A stretch of DNA of 53,637 nt, taken from the NCBI GenBank assembly GCA_001586965.3, contig LUCW03000258.1:25001-78637 (forward strand). The letters are read 5' to 3'. The DNA comes from Sphaeroforma sirkka (lineage: Eukaryota > Opisthokonta > Ichthyosporea > Ichthyophonida). Position 1 is the stretch's first letter, and each line of letters starts with the position of its first letter. This document shows, piece by piece, positions 1 through 38,612 of this stretch. A model generated the notes under the pieces. The model was not told where the DNA came from, searched no databases, and saw nothing but the letters and a program-made list of their open reading frames with translations. Position numbers and translations under genes: made by a program.

Positions 1-26153
<26,153 letters not shown>

Positions 26154-27656
26154 GATGGCAGATTTAAGTGCACGAGTGTTTTAGTCAATAATCATACACG
26201 TCACATATGCTTATCTATGTACACTTATACTACAAGTCTATTGTATATCATAAAGCTATCTACGATAATTATTATACACATCTACCACAAGAACATATGA
26301 AGAGATTAGCATCAGACAAGCCGTATCTAAATAGTATCCGCGGATAAGAAATGAGCTATTCCATAGCCCTTTCTAACTCTTATCTAAAAAAGCTATGTAT
26401 TGATGTATTTATTTATATATTTTTAAATACATAGACACGCAATAACAATTCATCAATATAAACTCCACATCGATTGTTATCAGTGTGTATTTCATGCATG
26501 TCCCAGTCTGCGCGCCAAATTGCTCTTAAAACCAAGGACCAATAGGATTGGTATTTGAGAAAAACGCGCGCCACTCTGGGAAAAAAACCCCTTTTTTTAA
26601 ACAAACCCCAAGAAAGATGAAACCCAAAATAACGTATAATAATAAAACCATCACTACAATATTTAATCGAAGTTCATCGAACATCACGCAATCAGACTAC
26701 GGCGCAGTTTATGATTTGTTCATCGCTGAAATAAAGTTGAACTTCGTGACTTCGTGACTTCGCGACTTCGCCTTCTTCTGGTACATCATCGATATGTATA
26801 TGATGATGTTATTTTATATTGTGTAATAGTTATCGCATATGGTATTAAAGACACACGCAGTAAGCACAGCGTATGAATGAACTGGTGCGGATCGTATTGT
26901 GAAGTATATTTACCCTGTACATGTTCGTGTAATAATCAATCCGCTGTATAAAAAACCAAGAGCCTATTCGCAGAAAACTATTCATAGGACACCACCAATT
27001 CTGACATAGAGAAGTTAGAAAGCGAATATGCGGCGACCGAGTCTGCGCAGGCACGTGAATCACTCCGTGCAGGTCAAGCACACATTCGACGTACGTCTGC
27101 AATGTTTCTCTCGGCCAAGTTTTTTAACCGTCTTTTATGTTGATCAAATAAGTTGATTGATATTGCATGGTTTTGGCGAAGAGTTCGTTATATTAGTTTG
27201 TAGAGTGAATGCACGGCTCGTGGGTGCTATCTGACCTACGAAATCTGTTCTGCTATGTTAACAAGTATTACGCCAGCACTACGATTGCAATTTATGTTAC
27301 AGGTTCTATCGCCTTTATACGATTTTGACTGCATTCGCAGAGACAGAAATCAGGGCACTTGCACCATAGCTCCCGTGAGCACCCAGGTTCTCTACAGTAG
27401 ACTGGCATCTACAGAGCACTCCTTATCAGTCATTGGCATGTTGTCGCGATGACAGCCTGTATATATATATATGTATGTGTGTGTGTATATATAGATACAG
27501 ATATAGATATATAGAGATACAGATAGAGATACAGATAGATATATAGTTAGATATATAGTTAGATATATAGTTAAATATATATAGAGATAAAGATAGAGAT
27601 AGAGATAGATATATAGTTAGATATATAGTTAGATATATAGTTAAATATATAGATAG

Positions 27657-27690
<34 letters not shown>

Positions 27691-27930
27691 TTCTGTGTCT
27701 GTGTCTGAGTATGTGTGTGTATATGTGTATATGTGTATATCTACGTATGTATATATATATATATGTATATATATTTGTATATATATTTATAATATGTATA
27801 CGTACGCGCCGATTGATCCTTATGTCCGCCCAGGGGAGATTGCCGGTTTTGTGTTGTGCCTGATACGCACATGTCCACATAAGAATCGATGATTCGCATA
27901 TTTTGCACATATTGGCTTATAATTGCTTCC
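26154..27930. promoter_or_regulatory. Probable divergent intergenic/promoter region between TIMELESS (-) and the SRPBCC gene (+)
   Basis: No convincing coding exon is seen in this stretch. It holds a short direct repeat of the type GACTTCGTG (four tandem, imperfect copies, about 26743-26768) and an AT-rich stretch with short TATA-like runs near 26.2-26.4 kb. From 27460 to 27800 there is a GATA/TATG simple-repeat block. The two flanking genes point away from each other, so their promoters should lie here. No specific factor site can be assigned from sequence alone. Confidence 0.4.
27460..27800. repeat. GATA/TA/TG simple-repeat block
   Basis: Runs of AGATATATAGTT, TATATG and TG in the spacer before the SRPBCC gene. 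Confidence 0.9.
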
Positions 27931-27937
27931 TCTTCCA

Positions 27938-29915
27938 CCTTCACGACCATCTACCGCGATACAGCTCGGAGTCGAGGTGACACGCACATAAATTTTATAT
28001 ATGACTTATCTTTAAATTACAATGCTTTATTCGACCTATCGATGCACATTCAATCCTGAACCGTTGTGCACCGCATATTGCATACTTATACCCTTCTGTT
28101 TCCGTTGCCAGGTGCCTGTTGAGAATGTGTGGGAGGTGTTTGTGGACCACACCTCCTGGAACGAATGGGCTGGTCAGGGTGTTATTAAGATCGAACAAAC
28201 CGGTATGTTGCACCAATGGAATAAAGCAGAGTACACGTTGGCCCTCAGATAAGCTCTGATGAAGTTTGGGTTTGCTGTGAGCATCGTCCAACACCTTAGA
28301 ATCCGTTTCTTTTTTTACGGTACTTTGATATCTCAGCTACTGCATGTTAGCAAACCATTGCAAGCGCTTCGAGCCGTACTGACGTTTCTCCTTAGGCTAA
28401 CAAGAGTGTATTCAAACACATGCCTGTTTTGTCATATGGTATCACGTCTGCCCTCTGTTGTTCAGGCTCACCGACTCCCAATGGCGTGGGATGCATAAAA
28501 GTCACCACTTCGGTCGGTGGAGATACAACGGTTGAAGAGGTTGTCGGGTTTGAGCCCATTGAGCGCTTGGCTTACATCGTACGTGAAGGTGGGTGAGACG
28601 GTCTGATACCGTGACTTGCGTTGACTATTGTGGAGCAATAGAATGTTCTGAGTGAAGGTCTTATATTATACGAAAGGTGTGTGCATCGGATTGGTTTTTC
28701 TGGTAAATTTGTCTGTCTAAATGTGAGGTACTAGTTGGATCTATTCATCAAGGATCTAATATTATACGTGCATTTGTGTGAACTGGGCTGATATTCTAGC
28801 GATCGTTAAGCAGTGAGATGTTCGAGGTGAGATCCTTATACAATACGCCAAGTTGGGTGCAATAGATTGGATTAAATGGTGGATTGAACTGACTACGTAG
28901 AGTGGCAGGATGGTCTGTTTGAGGGCACAAGTTGTACGGGATATGTGATGCGTGATGGACTGATCTCCATAATGGATCTGGGCCTTTCACGAAAAAGTAG
29001 ATATCTAGAGACCTCCTGCTTTGTACTGGAATGTGAGTGCGAGAGTCTGCCTTGCGCCGTGAACTGCCCCACCGTCTATACATCGAGTGAGCGTAAGTGT
29101 TGTGCGTGGAGGTGTGTATGACGATGGGCTGGGTCTTGGGATGAGTGCCTGCATTGTATGTGGAGAATGGTGCGGTATTTGATGCGGTTGATTGGGATGC
29201 ACATTGTGAGGTGGTATTGTGTGATACACGTGGTCTGTACCTTACGTGAAAGTGGATGAGATAAGACTATTTGATGCTGACCTTATATCATACCATGCAC
29301 GAACAATCCCTCAGGCGGGTACTGGACGACGGATCATGCCCATGAAGTATTTTTCGATAAAGGGCCGAATGGCAAGTATGTATGTTATGCTGTAGATTGA
29401 ACAGCCCATCTGTGCGATAGCAGACGCACTAATGGTGCCAATGCGCTCGTCGCCTATGATTGTTACCCTAGCAGGCAATTGGGTCTGTCGTTCTTTATTT
29501 CACAAATAGATATACGAACGTCTATGGCTATATTCTCATCAATATTGAAAAGAACGCCGGAGTTAATACAATGAAGTGGGGCCCTCGTGACTTTTAGTAC
29601 AATTTTTATATATCATGACTGATTCTGTTGCATGCTGAATATACAGAGGGTGTGTAGTCACATGGAGATGCCGATTTGAACCAATGGTGGTAGGAAGTGG
29701 TTGGATCATCGAGAATATGGTGGACAAGGTAAAGACTTCCCAAACCTACGGAAAGGCTCGTATATTTTCAAGCATAGCATCCATGTGATTGACCTTGTGA
29801 ACTCCGATTCAATAGTTTATTGATGTTTGTGTATTTGACGCACCGTGAAACTATGTGCAGACAGATGAAATATTCAGAGGATGAATCGTATGTCAATATA
29901 CGCAACATGCGTTAG
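27938..29915 (+). CDS. SRPBCC (polyketide cyclase/START-like) family protein, split gene
   Basis: Five or six exons assemble a small SRPBCC domain, a hydrophobic ligand-binding fold. Exon end at 27976 gives TAIQLGVE; 28112-28202 gives VPVENVWEVFVDHTSWNEWAG; 28466-28588 gives GSPTPNGVGCIKVTT, then VEEVVGFEPIERLAYIVRE; 29315-29375 gives GYWTTDHAHEVFFDKGPNGK; 29647-29728 gives GCVVTWRCRFEPMVVGSGWI, then MVDK. A last exon from ATG-like 29865 to the TAG at 29915 is likely. Phases 0, 1, 1, 2 and 0 agree across junctions. The P-V-x-x-V-W-E-V start, the G-x-G-x-x-R/K-V strand and the E-x-V-x-F-E-P-x-x-R-L-A-Y hallmark are typical of Polyketide_cyc2 proteins. The ligand is unknown, and the start codon and first exon are not resolved. 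Confidence 0.72.
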
Positions 29916-30177
29916 GGCTATTCGTCTCGCTGTGAGTGCTCCGTGTAAAAATTGTCTGTCTGACTCATCGTGCGGTCTAGACCCAAACCGTTCTCAGGCA
30001 CATTTTACAGAGCTGGAATTAGTATCAATGTCAGCCGGACTCCTGTGTGTAGGTTACTGCCGTATGCTCAACCCAAGGGGTGTCCGTCAAAGACCTAGAA
30101 TGAGGTTTCTATATTTGATCTATGAAATTTGTATTGTGTATTAATTACCTCCCATGTGGGTGCGACCGCTTTGTATG

Positions 30178-31400
30178 CAGAATTACCGAACCGTACTGCA
30201 ACTATTGGATGGGTATCTCTCCCGAAGCGTCCCCTTGGACGCCTCGGGTTCGGATCTGGTGTCTGGGTATGTTACTCTCGAAGAGGGTAGAGTTTCTGTC
30301 ATCTGTTTCTCATTCCCTGTCGACCAGTATGGCACTGACTTGTATGTGTGTAGAAAGATGCCATCTTTTAAAGGAGTGCTGGATATGAACTTGTCTGAAC
30401 TTGTCGAACGTATTTGCCTCGTCATCATTTAAAGACCGCACTTAATTTAACTCGTCAGCTCTGTATAGTGGCTGTGTTGTTGGCTCTGATTTTCTGGGGA
30501 AAGCGAGCTGCATAATTATGTTTTTCGATAGATTGTGTGCATGTCAAAGTCAAGAACCTCAATCATCAAGGCGTCCCAATATTATTTACAACAGATGGAG
30601 ATGGATTGAGTTTCGTCACGTACCGCCGTACTCGACTTGTGTATCAGTACATAGTCGCACTGTTCCAACTATCGAGTGTCTGTTTTGTCATTTTTCGCCA
30701 TATCACACCCCTTTTGAATCGTTACCTTTTGACATTGTGTTTACATTTTTCGAGACGCTATTCTCTGCGTATCACACTGTCACTTGCATATCAATTGTGG
30801 AAGTGTATGTGTTTTCTGGTATCGGTGCTGATGGAAAATCTTGACTACTGTCGTAATTTCGTATAATCCAAATAGAGACGTTCTTGACTGGTTGAAACGG
30901 ACTCGGCTGTTTTGGTTAGTGCAGCGACGCCCCCCCTATTTACATATACATATGTGTATGGTCATGTTTTATAAACTCGTCAATAAGTTGCTTCTTACTG
31001 CCCACATACTCGTACAGGTGGGAGGTAGTGTAGACAGTTGGCTGGTGACCTGCTATACAACCACACACAGTCGATACCGTGCATTAAGCGCATATCACAT
31101 ACACTGTGATACATTCCACCACGCCACCATATCATATGCTAGGATCAGCAGAGATACACATACAACCTATCACACGCGCAGCTGGCATCAGACAGAAGGG
31201 TACTAGGTTCATGTCGAACATGGGCGAACAAGCTGCCCATACTAGTAGAATTGGGTGTAGGTAGCTCCAGCGAGTCGTTCTGTAGTTGGAGACCGCTGAA
31301 GAAGTCACCAGCCACTCGCCCCGATAATACCGAAGAAGCGGGATCCAGACTTGGTGAAGGGACATATGCCGTCACAGTGTGGCATAGATGATTCTATCAG
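30178..31400 (+). other. Unassigned plus-strand coding-like segments
   Basis: Several open stretches look like exons but do not assemble into a gene I can name. At 30178-30430, after a TATGCAG acceptor, there is NYRTVLQLLDGYLSRS and later FKGVLDMNLSELVERI. At 30530-30660 there is HVKVKNLNHQGVPILFTTDG. At 31200-31391 there is ANKLPILVELGVGSSSESF, running to EGTYAVTVWHR and a stop. The pattern FKGVL, then G-x-PILFTTDGDG, is faintly like the C-terminal PCNA-like domain of Rad9, but the diagnostic FVLATL ending is not visible. This may be a diverged gene, a pseudogene or chance. Confidence 0.2.
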
Positions 31401-32074
31401 GCAAACACACAATATAATAGCATGGAGGTGCGTTCTTGGACATATGTTGACGCTCTCATTCATAGGATACCTATGGAGTACCTCAGGTAACTATAGCCTC
31501 AAGGCTATGCTTGGGTGAGTGGCAGAGTACCAACTAACGGCTCGGTGGAGTAATGTGTACGCGCACTCACCCCTGAGAAAAAAAAACATTCACATTATCG
31601 ATAGCGCAGACACATGGATGTGTCTGATAAAGTCTGTACTAGAAATAGCACCTGTGAACTCAGTCTATGAGTCGCTGTCGCGGGGTGAACATATGAGGAC
31701 CGATACAGGCGGTATGAATATTCTTCTGTGCATTACACGGGAGAACAATATGCGGCCTTTCACGCCCAATGAACCTGTACCGCTATGGCGTGGGCAATGG
31801 AGGTCGAATTTCGAGTTAACCGGATCAATTGCGACAGCTAGGGCTTCTGTTTAATGATACTTTCTTCGGAGAGTCATCACTTTTCCAATTATGCTTGAAG
31901 GTTTATTCTCTCACTGCGTGAGATTAGTACAAGGTAGATCGGAAGATTGTGGTCCCACCCTTCTAAGACGCACTTGTGCGATCTAGTAGCAGTAATAGCG
32001 TCGTCGAAAAAGCAAACAAGTGATAAAGTTGAGTAGACATAATCAAAACTGTACATATTTTGTGAAGCATGCAC
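31400..32074. other. Intergenic stretch without recognised feature
   Basis: An open frame at 31519-31854 (+) has no recognisable domain and no clear exon borders. Otherwise I see nothing but mixed-composition intergenic sequence leading to the 3' end of the vezatin-like gene. Confidence 0.4.
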
Positions 32075-35000
32075 CTATTTGGATCTGTCTTTTAATACAC
32101 TTCGCAGTTCAGACATCACTAGTAGTGGGGCTGATGCGTCCAACCGGGCCTGTGCTTCTCGTTTCTTCTTAGCTGCCATGTGTTGTATTCTCTCATCCCT
32201 GAGTGAAGAATGAAACAGTGGCATGGCATTGGCAAAACACCTGAATATGAAACGTGGTTATACTATACGAGTTCTGACAGACTCTGTAGTGATTAGTCTA
32301 CTAGAAGGTTATCTGCAGCCCTATACATTGAACCTTCAAACACCAATGGGGTTCACTACGTCGAAGTACGACATTTGAAGGTGGTGGTCCAAGCCCACTT
32401 GCTTTTGCAATTCGGGAGCCACTATATCTCACGCCGAGCACTATGCATCCGTAGTATGATCTACTCAGAAGCTACTATTAACTATACTGTGAATATACAA
32501 GTGTATGTAGACATACACAAACACACACAACAGTGCTTTTTCAGCCATAGGCACTGTTAGCATGCGTGCGCACTGTATCCCTAGACGTAATCTTACCTTG
32601 ACATCAACTTCATTGCCCTCCTATCCTCGTCTTCATCCGACAAGATTTCGTCATCGCCAATGACATCGAACTCTCCCACTTCCATTTCTCGCGAGACCAG
32701 CTGACCTTGCTTACCTGTGTACGCTCATGGATCAACATGGAGAGAAATGAGTTTCTCATCTGATGATATTAGCTAATAGGCTGCAAGCGTGTCCAGGAGT
32801 AGGTGCACAAATGTTGATTCGTGACCGAGTCTACAAGAAACGATAATATTGAAGCATAGCATTTGTGATTGTGCAGAAAAGAAGCTGTTGTCAGACCTTT
32901 AAAGTCTGAAAGACGACTTTCAAAACTATGTCAGTACAGTATTCTAATATGAATATTCTGCACTGCTGTAGATATGAGCAGTTAGGTACGCATTTGCAAC
33001 ACTCGTGCTAGCATGACAACTCCTGTATGCATAATGCAGCCAGCCTTCGGCGCCCCCAAAATCTTGACGTGCATACTGTACTTGCATTTGCGTGCATACA
33101 ACTTACTTTCAAAAGCGGCGTCCTCACAAAGCATCGTATCCCCTTCGCCGGTATCGTCCGCTTCATTTTCCTGGACGGACCCGGCAGGGATCAGATTGGC
33201 TGCGCTTCTCTCCAATAGTTCTCTGTGTTTGTGCAGTGCTTTGAGCAGGCCATGCACGTCCGCACACATCACATCCACATCAGTCATAGACGCCTGTAGC
33301 AACGCCAGTGTATCATTAGTTGTTTTGTCGGCTTCTGTCGCAGATGCCTGCACATTCTGGCCAGATGCAACGAGATGTGATTCTTCGCTTTCCTCGACTG
33401 CGGTATCGGTACAGTTCACTCCTCCATAGGAAGCGCCAGCGCGGGAACTATCAGCTTCACTCGTTGTCCGTATCACAGACCTATTTAAGCCCGACTCGGT
33501 ATGTTCTGGCTTATGTGTAGTATCCCTGGCCCTAACTGTTCCTTGCGAGCCCTCGTTGGGCCAGAGTGCGGTGGCTTTGTTCACCCCCTCCTGGCAGTGC
33601 AAGGCACGCGCGAAGACTCCTCGTGTGCTTGACACCAAGTCTTCGGCAGACATGGCCAGTCGCGACAGGGCGGAGCCCATCGGTGTTGAGGATATTAAAC
33701 CTACAGAAAGTGTTGTAAGTGAATACATCGTTTGAGTCTTATTATGGCTGTCTTGCTGTTGTGGACAAACTCAGTCCATACAATACTTGGGCGTGACCGA
33801 TGTCCACTCCCGACAAATGTATGTAAAGGCAATTGCTGATGCTCGAGCGTCTATGATGTATCATCTCGTATTGGGTCACTAGAAATAGGAGGCGAGGTTT
33901 TATCTGAGAAGGATACCCCCGGAGTCTCATTGCAACGCAGCCAAGCGCGAGAGCAACATATCAGTCAATAGTTTTCCAGAAAGGCTACGGTCTACATCTA
34001 GCATACGGATAGGTCGATGGCAGCGAACACGCGTGAGAGTATAACAGTTGCCAGTAGGGAGCCACTCGTGATGCTAATATTGTGCGGAATCTATGGCTAC
34101 AGTGTCCGTCTGATACCTATACCCTATTAATAAAACAATCCTTTCGGGCTTGAGCCATATCACACGGTAAAAATGTATCTGAATACGATAGATTCTCAGG
34201 TCTAGCTAAAGGATTATAATATTGGGGGGAGAAGGCTCTTCCAAACGCGCGATACAGGTACACATTTCACAAAATGTACTGAAAGTAAAAGTCGATCGTC
34301 TACCTTTGTCATTAGTGTCTGCGAGCGACTCGTGTTCTTTATAGTTCATCTTCCCAATACTCCTACCATAAGCTCCAAATGAATTGTAGCGGTAGACATA
34401 CTCTCTTAGAGTTTGTACATCCATGCGTATACGCTTAGTCAGTCCCTCGATCCACTCGACCCAACGCTTCGGAGACAAGCTATCTCTTGTTTTCTGATCT
34501 GCAGGTATATCATCCGTACTTTCTCGGTTTATAGTACCCTCAGACACGGAGAGTAGGTTAGTGTATTCGTTCACTAACAGCACCCCCACTCTACGGACGC
34601 AGTGAGACTTCACCAGCTCGTGCATCTGTATCGCTGATCTCATGCGATCCCTGACATAGTCATCGGATTCCGGAAGTTGTGAATATAGGTTACCGGCATT
34701 CCCACTTGCCGGTGTGTTTGTGTGTGCTGTGTGTGTTTGGGGAACATCAGTCACTGTGCACACATCTAAAACTCCCAAAGTTTCCCAATCCAGATCATTG
34801 ATGTTGGTAGGTAGATCGATCAGCGCACACTCGGCATATCTCTTCGTAATCTGCATACACAGTGAGCGATACTCCAGCAGCATATGTCGAATAGACCTAA
34901 ATGTAGTACAGACGAGTTTGCCTGCAAGTTCCTTCCATCGCAAACCAGTAGATAGCAGGGCTTGTGTTGGCATCTGATTCGCATTATGCGCTGTACGTGT

Positions 35001-36446
35001 ACTTTGTGGTGGTTCAGCATGTCCACTCTGGGTTCGTGCCCGTGAGTTCTGTACAAGGTTCTCTGTTACATGTGAGGACAGTGATGTGCTAGTCTCGACC
35101 TCTTGTGTGTAATCAGAGTTACTCTCATCACAAGTGTACATATCTGACACGGTTGTATCTGAGTTTGTCTGTGGCAACGCGATGTTTGTGTGCTCGCTAT
35201 GGTCCCCTTCGAGATCACCAAGACAGCTAATTTCTGTAGCTAAATCCGTGTGCGATATCTGCACCTCCGATGTAATTCGTAAGATGCTGGACAACACGGC
35301 CGAATACGCACGTGACCATGTGAGAAGATCGGATACGCATTGAGTCACGCGTGCATCGTAATGATCATGTTTGCTGTCAACGAGATCGCCAGGGTTTATA
35401 GGGCTGGGAGCGACTGCTGGTATATCCTCCCGGGCCTCTAAGTCCAGCGCAATGGCATCTATCGTATCATCCCAAATGGTCTGCAGAAATAGACCATCTT
35501 CAGCTAACACACATGTTCTGTCACGCAGTATTAACTCTATTGGAACCGGGTGCATATCATAAGATCCTTCCTCGAACACTACATTTGAAGTTGAAGATGT
35601 ATTCTCGGGAAAGGCACTATTGTCAACATTCGGCACATTCTTACCAAGTGTCTGTTCCTGCTCAAGGGCTTCAGCAATATTAGCGCTTTGGCTATGGGAC
35701 ATACTATCGCTGCTTATGATTGTGAAAATCTCATCATCCTTCTGTATACTATCTGATATCGGCCAGCCCGCTTGTGTGAGCGTTTCTATCGATGATAGCG
35801 ATATTTTGTTGTCATCAACAGCATCTTTCTGCTCCTCCATTGATTCATACTGCGCATCTTGTTTAGAACTTGCGGTTTCTAATGGCTCAGCCTGGTCGCT
35901 GGCATCCAGATCTCTTTTCTTATCTGCTCTAGTCGTATCATTCATATGGATTCCTGCACCTGTAGTGCCGCGGTCTAATGTATCGTCGCAATCACTGCTC
36001 CTATAGCTCCCGACAATTTGCTGATTCATGCAATCCATAGTATTTCCTATCGTTATCGCATCGCCGGCTGCGTTGTGCGATTGACTAGCACTTGATCCGT
36101 TCTTCATGGTGATCGCTGGTTGTTTCTCACGCTCCTGTTTTACACCGGAATCTGCTAACGCCTCCATATTTTGACCATGCACGTTTCCCTCTTCTAAGGT
36201 ATACCCTCTCCTGTCTTTCATAGTCACAACTGAAGCACTCTGACTGCCTATATTCGATGCATCTATATCGCTGGTTTCAGTTCTACACGGCCGTTGGCTC
36301 GGATGCGTTGTAGTCACCAGACGGTCTAAAAGTAAATGTGTGAGCGCGACTGTGAGGTCCATGTTGATACTTTTATCATCTTCTAAACGGCCTACCCCTT
36401 CAACCACTTCGAACGAGTGGTCAGCGGTGTCTGACTTATCACCCAT
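32075..36446 (-). CDS. Vezatin-like protein (four exons)
   Basis: Exons 36446-34304, 33700-33107, 32714-32597 and about 32240-32075 join in phases 1, 1 and 2 to a stop at 32075, giving about 1000 residues. The first exon opens MGDKSDTADHSF. A long acidic, Ser/Thr-rich N-terminus is followed by a helical segment LLTWSRAYSAVLSSILRIT. That resembles vezatin SRAFTNLVRKALRLIQETE and is followed by WKELAGKLVCTTFRSIRHML (vezatin LRKAVYRTLRANFQAARLA). The last exons carry an acidic stretch and AKKKREAQARLD, then MSELRSVLKDRSK, like vezatin EESKRVLQELKSVLGFK. Vezatin binds myosin VIIa and is tied to cadherin junctions in animals. I see no hydrophobic transmembrane pair, which animal vezatin has. The call rests on short matches recalled from memory. 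Confidence 0.45.
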
Positions 36447-36532
36447 TGTGCCATTAACACTTCAGTTTGATATGATACCGCTGACTTGGCCAGAGCGTAT
36501 TCTGTATTGCTATAGCAAACTGGCGAACATTA

Positions 36533-36672
36533 AACTAGTGTACAAGATTAATATACTGACCATTGTCACATACGGTCATAAACAAAAAAATAAGACATTT
36601 CTCCAACACTAGTGTACAAGATTAATATCCTGACCATTGTCAGTCATAAGCAAAAAATTAAGATATATCTCC
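36533..36672 (-). repeat. Tandem duplication of about 75 bp including the tRNA-Gly 3' end and terminator
   Basis: The segment containing ACTAGTGTACAAGATTAAT, CTGACCATTGTCA, a CAAAAAA terminator run and TCTCCAACAC occurs twice, at about 36533-36608 and 36608-36675. The second copy runs into the tRNA. The unit thus contains the last bases of the tRNA acceptor stem and the Pol III terminator. Confidence 0.75.
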
Positions 36673-36738
36673 AACACGGGAATCGAACCCATGGCAGATG
36701 AATGGAAATCATCTATGTTACCACTACACCAGTTGGAC
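36668..36738 (-). tRNA. tRNA-Gly (anticodon TCC)
   Basis: The 71-nt cloverleaf is clear. The D stem is GTGT/ACAT, the anticodon stem GATGA/TCATC closes loop TTTCCAT, and the T stem closes TTCGATT. The acceptor stem pairs TCCAAC with GTTGGA; the outermost pair is G-G, a mismatch. A T6 Pol III terminator follows on the minus strand near 36650. Anticodon TCC reads GGA glycine codons. Confidence 0.9.
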
Positions 36739-37268
36739 ATATTATAATTAATGTATGTATATATAATTTGTATTATACATTTATATCAAATAATAAAACT
36801 AACGGTGTCAATTTATAATTCAGAAGGCTCTGGGTTAATGTTAAAAAATACCTTCACTATCGTCATAGGGCGCCAACATATGCTGCTATGACGTACTCTT
36901 ACAATTTCAATACAGGTATAACTTCCATCACCGACTGCGGATGCACAGCGTAGCATCAGATATCACTTTCTGACTACATTTATTGTCTCATTTCTCACAC
37001 AGGAGACTTCACAATGTGTTCATTCTCTCCCAATACATTCATATCAACGCACTCAGGGCGGGTATGTGCGTGCAAAGTGAATCTGACGGAAAGACGAGTG
37101 AAAGATATTGGCAGATAGGCAAAACAATCTGCTATCTATACCCACTTTACAAATAGCGAATATTGACGATTATTAAACAGCTCAAGTTGTCACAATCTCA
37201 GTATGCGACATCAAAAAAGTTTACCCGTATATTCCAAAATCTATCGCGTTAAACAATAATAAAAATTA
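36739..37268. other. AT-rich intergenic sequence between the two tRNA genes
   Basis: I find no coding or RNA structure here. It separates two tRNA genes that point the same way. Confidence 0.4.
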
Positions 37269-37340
37269 TTACCCATCGGGGAATCGAACCCCGCCCTCAA
37301 GCGTGAGAAGCTTATATCCTAGCCGATAGACGAATGGGTA
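37269..37340 (-). tRNA. tRNA-Glu (anticodon CTC)
   Basis: The 72-nt cloverleaf has a perfect seven-base acceptor stem (TACCCAT/ATGGGTA). The D arm begins GTCT, the anticodon stem TAAGC/GCTTG closes loop TTCTCAC, and the T arm is GGGG-TTCGATT-CCCC. Anticodon CTC reads GAG. A T5 run lies just downstream (37261-37265 on the plus strand as A5). Confidence 0.93.
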
Positions 37341-37683
37341 TTGATATCGGTGGCTACTTTTATTATTTATTATTTATATTCAAGTTTAGTATAAACTTGT
37401 GCTGTACGTAAATATACACACGCCAGCAATTCTATCGTAAAAAGAGGGGGTTTCTTGTTTCACAACTCAGCTGTTCAGAACAAAATATAAATAGAAGATA
37501 CCAGCTAAATATGTGTGTAACTGTAACATAATCGCTATCTTTAGTTCATAAACATAATTCTAGCTTACTATGACAACTGAAGTATTCAAAGGAGTTTAAG
37601 TATTCTGCTATATATAGTACTCCGTTAAAAAATAAATGTACAGAATCACGTATAATGTTTCATCTCATCCATATATGTAAGAG

Positions 37684-37896
37684 TTATTCTATATCACCGA
37701 TGTCGATCTCCATACCTTCCCCTGACATACGATATCCGAGAATTTGCGTTTTGTTTATTGCGAAAAGTAAGTTTGTCCGCTCGTTTATCTCAAAGTCAAC
37801 CCTTTTCATCGTGTAGGACTCTTCGAACAAAGATATCATGTTCACTTGCGATATTGCCTTTTGAATTACAACTAGAGTATGTACAATGTGGTTCAT
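37684..37896 (-). pseudogene. Decayed retroelement reverse transcriptase fragment
   Basis: The reading includes VIQKAISQVNMIS and LLFAINKTQILGYRMSGEG, the segment after the RT catalytic site in Ty3/Gypsy elements (compare KCSFAKDTIHLLGYKVSAAG in the younger element near 50.2 kb). Only this piece remains; no catalytic motif is left. Same strand and order as the protease and Gag fragments at 38.2-38.9 kb, so they are likely one diverged element. Confidence 0.55.
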
Positions 37897-38187
37897 ATAC
37901 CTTCATATGACGATATTCTTGTATGATGTCTACAGTGCTAAAAGGCTGTATCACAACTTTCTTAGTAGCTAGTTCATGCGAGGTAAGTGAAAACTACGAG
38001 TTGACAATAAGTCATCTATTGGACTCATGTCTAAGCATACCCGCTGTATTTTTTTAAATAAACTGTCAGAGTTATATCGATCGACTGCTAGTAGTACTAG
38101 ATTAATTGACGTTTGTTGAGAATTAATCTCTCTATGTCCCCATCACTAACAACTATATACTCACTATTTTATTATTGCATACTGTCT

Positions 38188-38577
38188 TCAAGATATATAG
38201 CTTCTTGAACAACATTTCAACATAGTAAAACCTACATTGGGTAAGTTAAGGCCATAAGGGTTCAAACAATTGTCGTCTGATCGATCCTTTATTGGATCAA
38301 TATTATTATATTTCCCTGATTGAATTACACCTAACGTATCTAGGTCGCTCATTTCTACGATATTGCTGAATTTTTGTAATATATCAACTACCACAGTTTG
38401 CGTAGTCATCGTGCGATCGTCGGCCAGAGAAATTAAAAGGTCCGTGGCCACATTTTCGATCGCTGAGGTTTTCCCATGTGCTAGCCTAATATGAGATTTT
38501 TGTGTTCCTCGTTCGATATCCTTTATTAAGGCAAACCGATCGGATATACACGATATATCAGAACCGGGATCAACCAT
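38188..38577 (-). pseudogene. Retroelement aspartic protease fragment (diverged relative of the 46-53 kb element)
   Basis: MVDPGSDISCISDRFALI carries a DPG triad where DTG or DSG is usual, and it matches LFDPGAEVSAISCRVAYAT of the younger element. Downstream similarity includes LQKFSNIVEMSDLDTLG versus SQKYDLIIGMTDLLSLG, and DRSDDN versus DQSDDN. The fragment ends in a stop before any RT. Confidence 0.65.
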
Positions 38578-38612
38578 TGCAGAATAATCATTTCCATTTC
38601 AGTATACATGTA

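Noticed and set aside
34714-36006. Plus-strand ORFs opposite the vezatin-like exon 1
   Set aside because: Short shadows of a 714-codon minus-strand frame with consistent splice phases.
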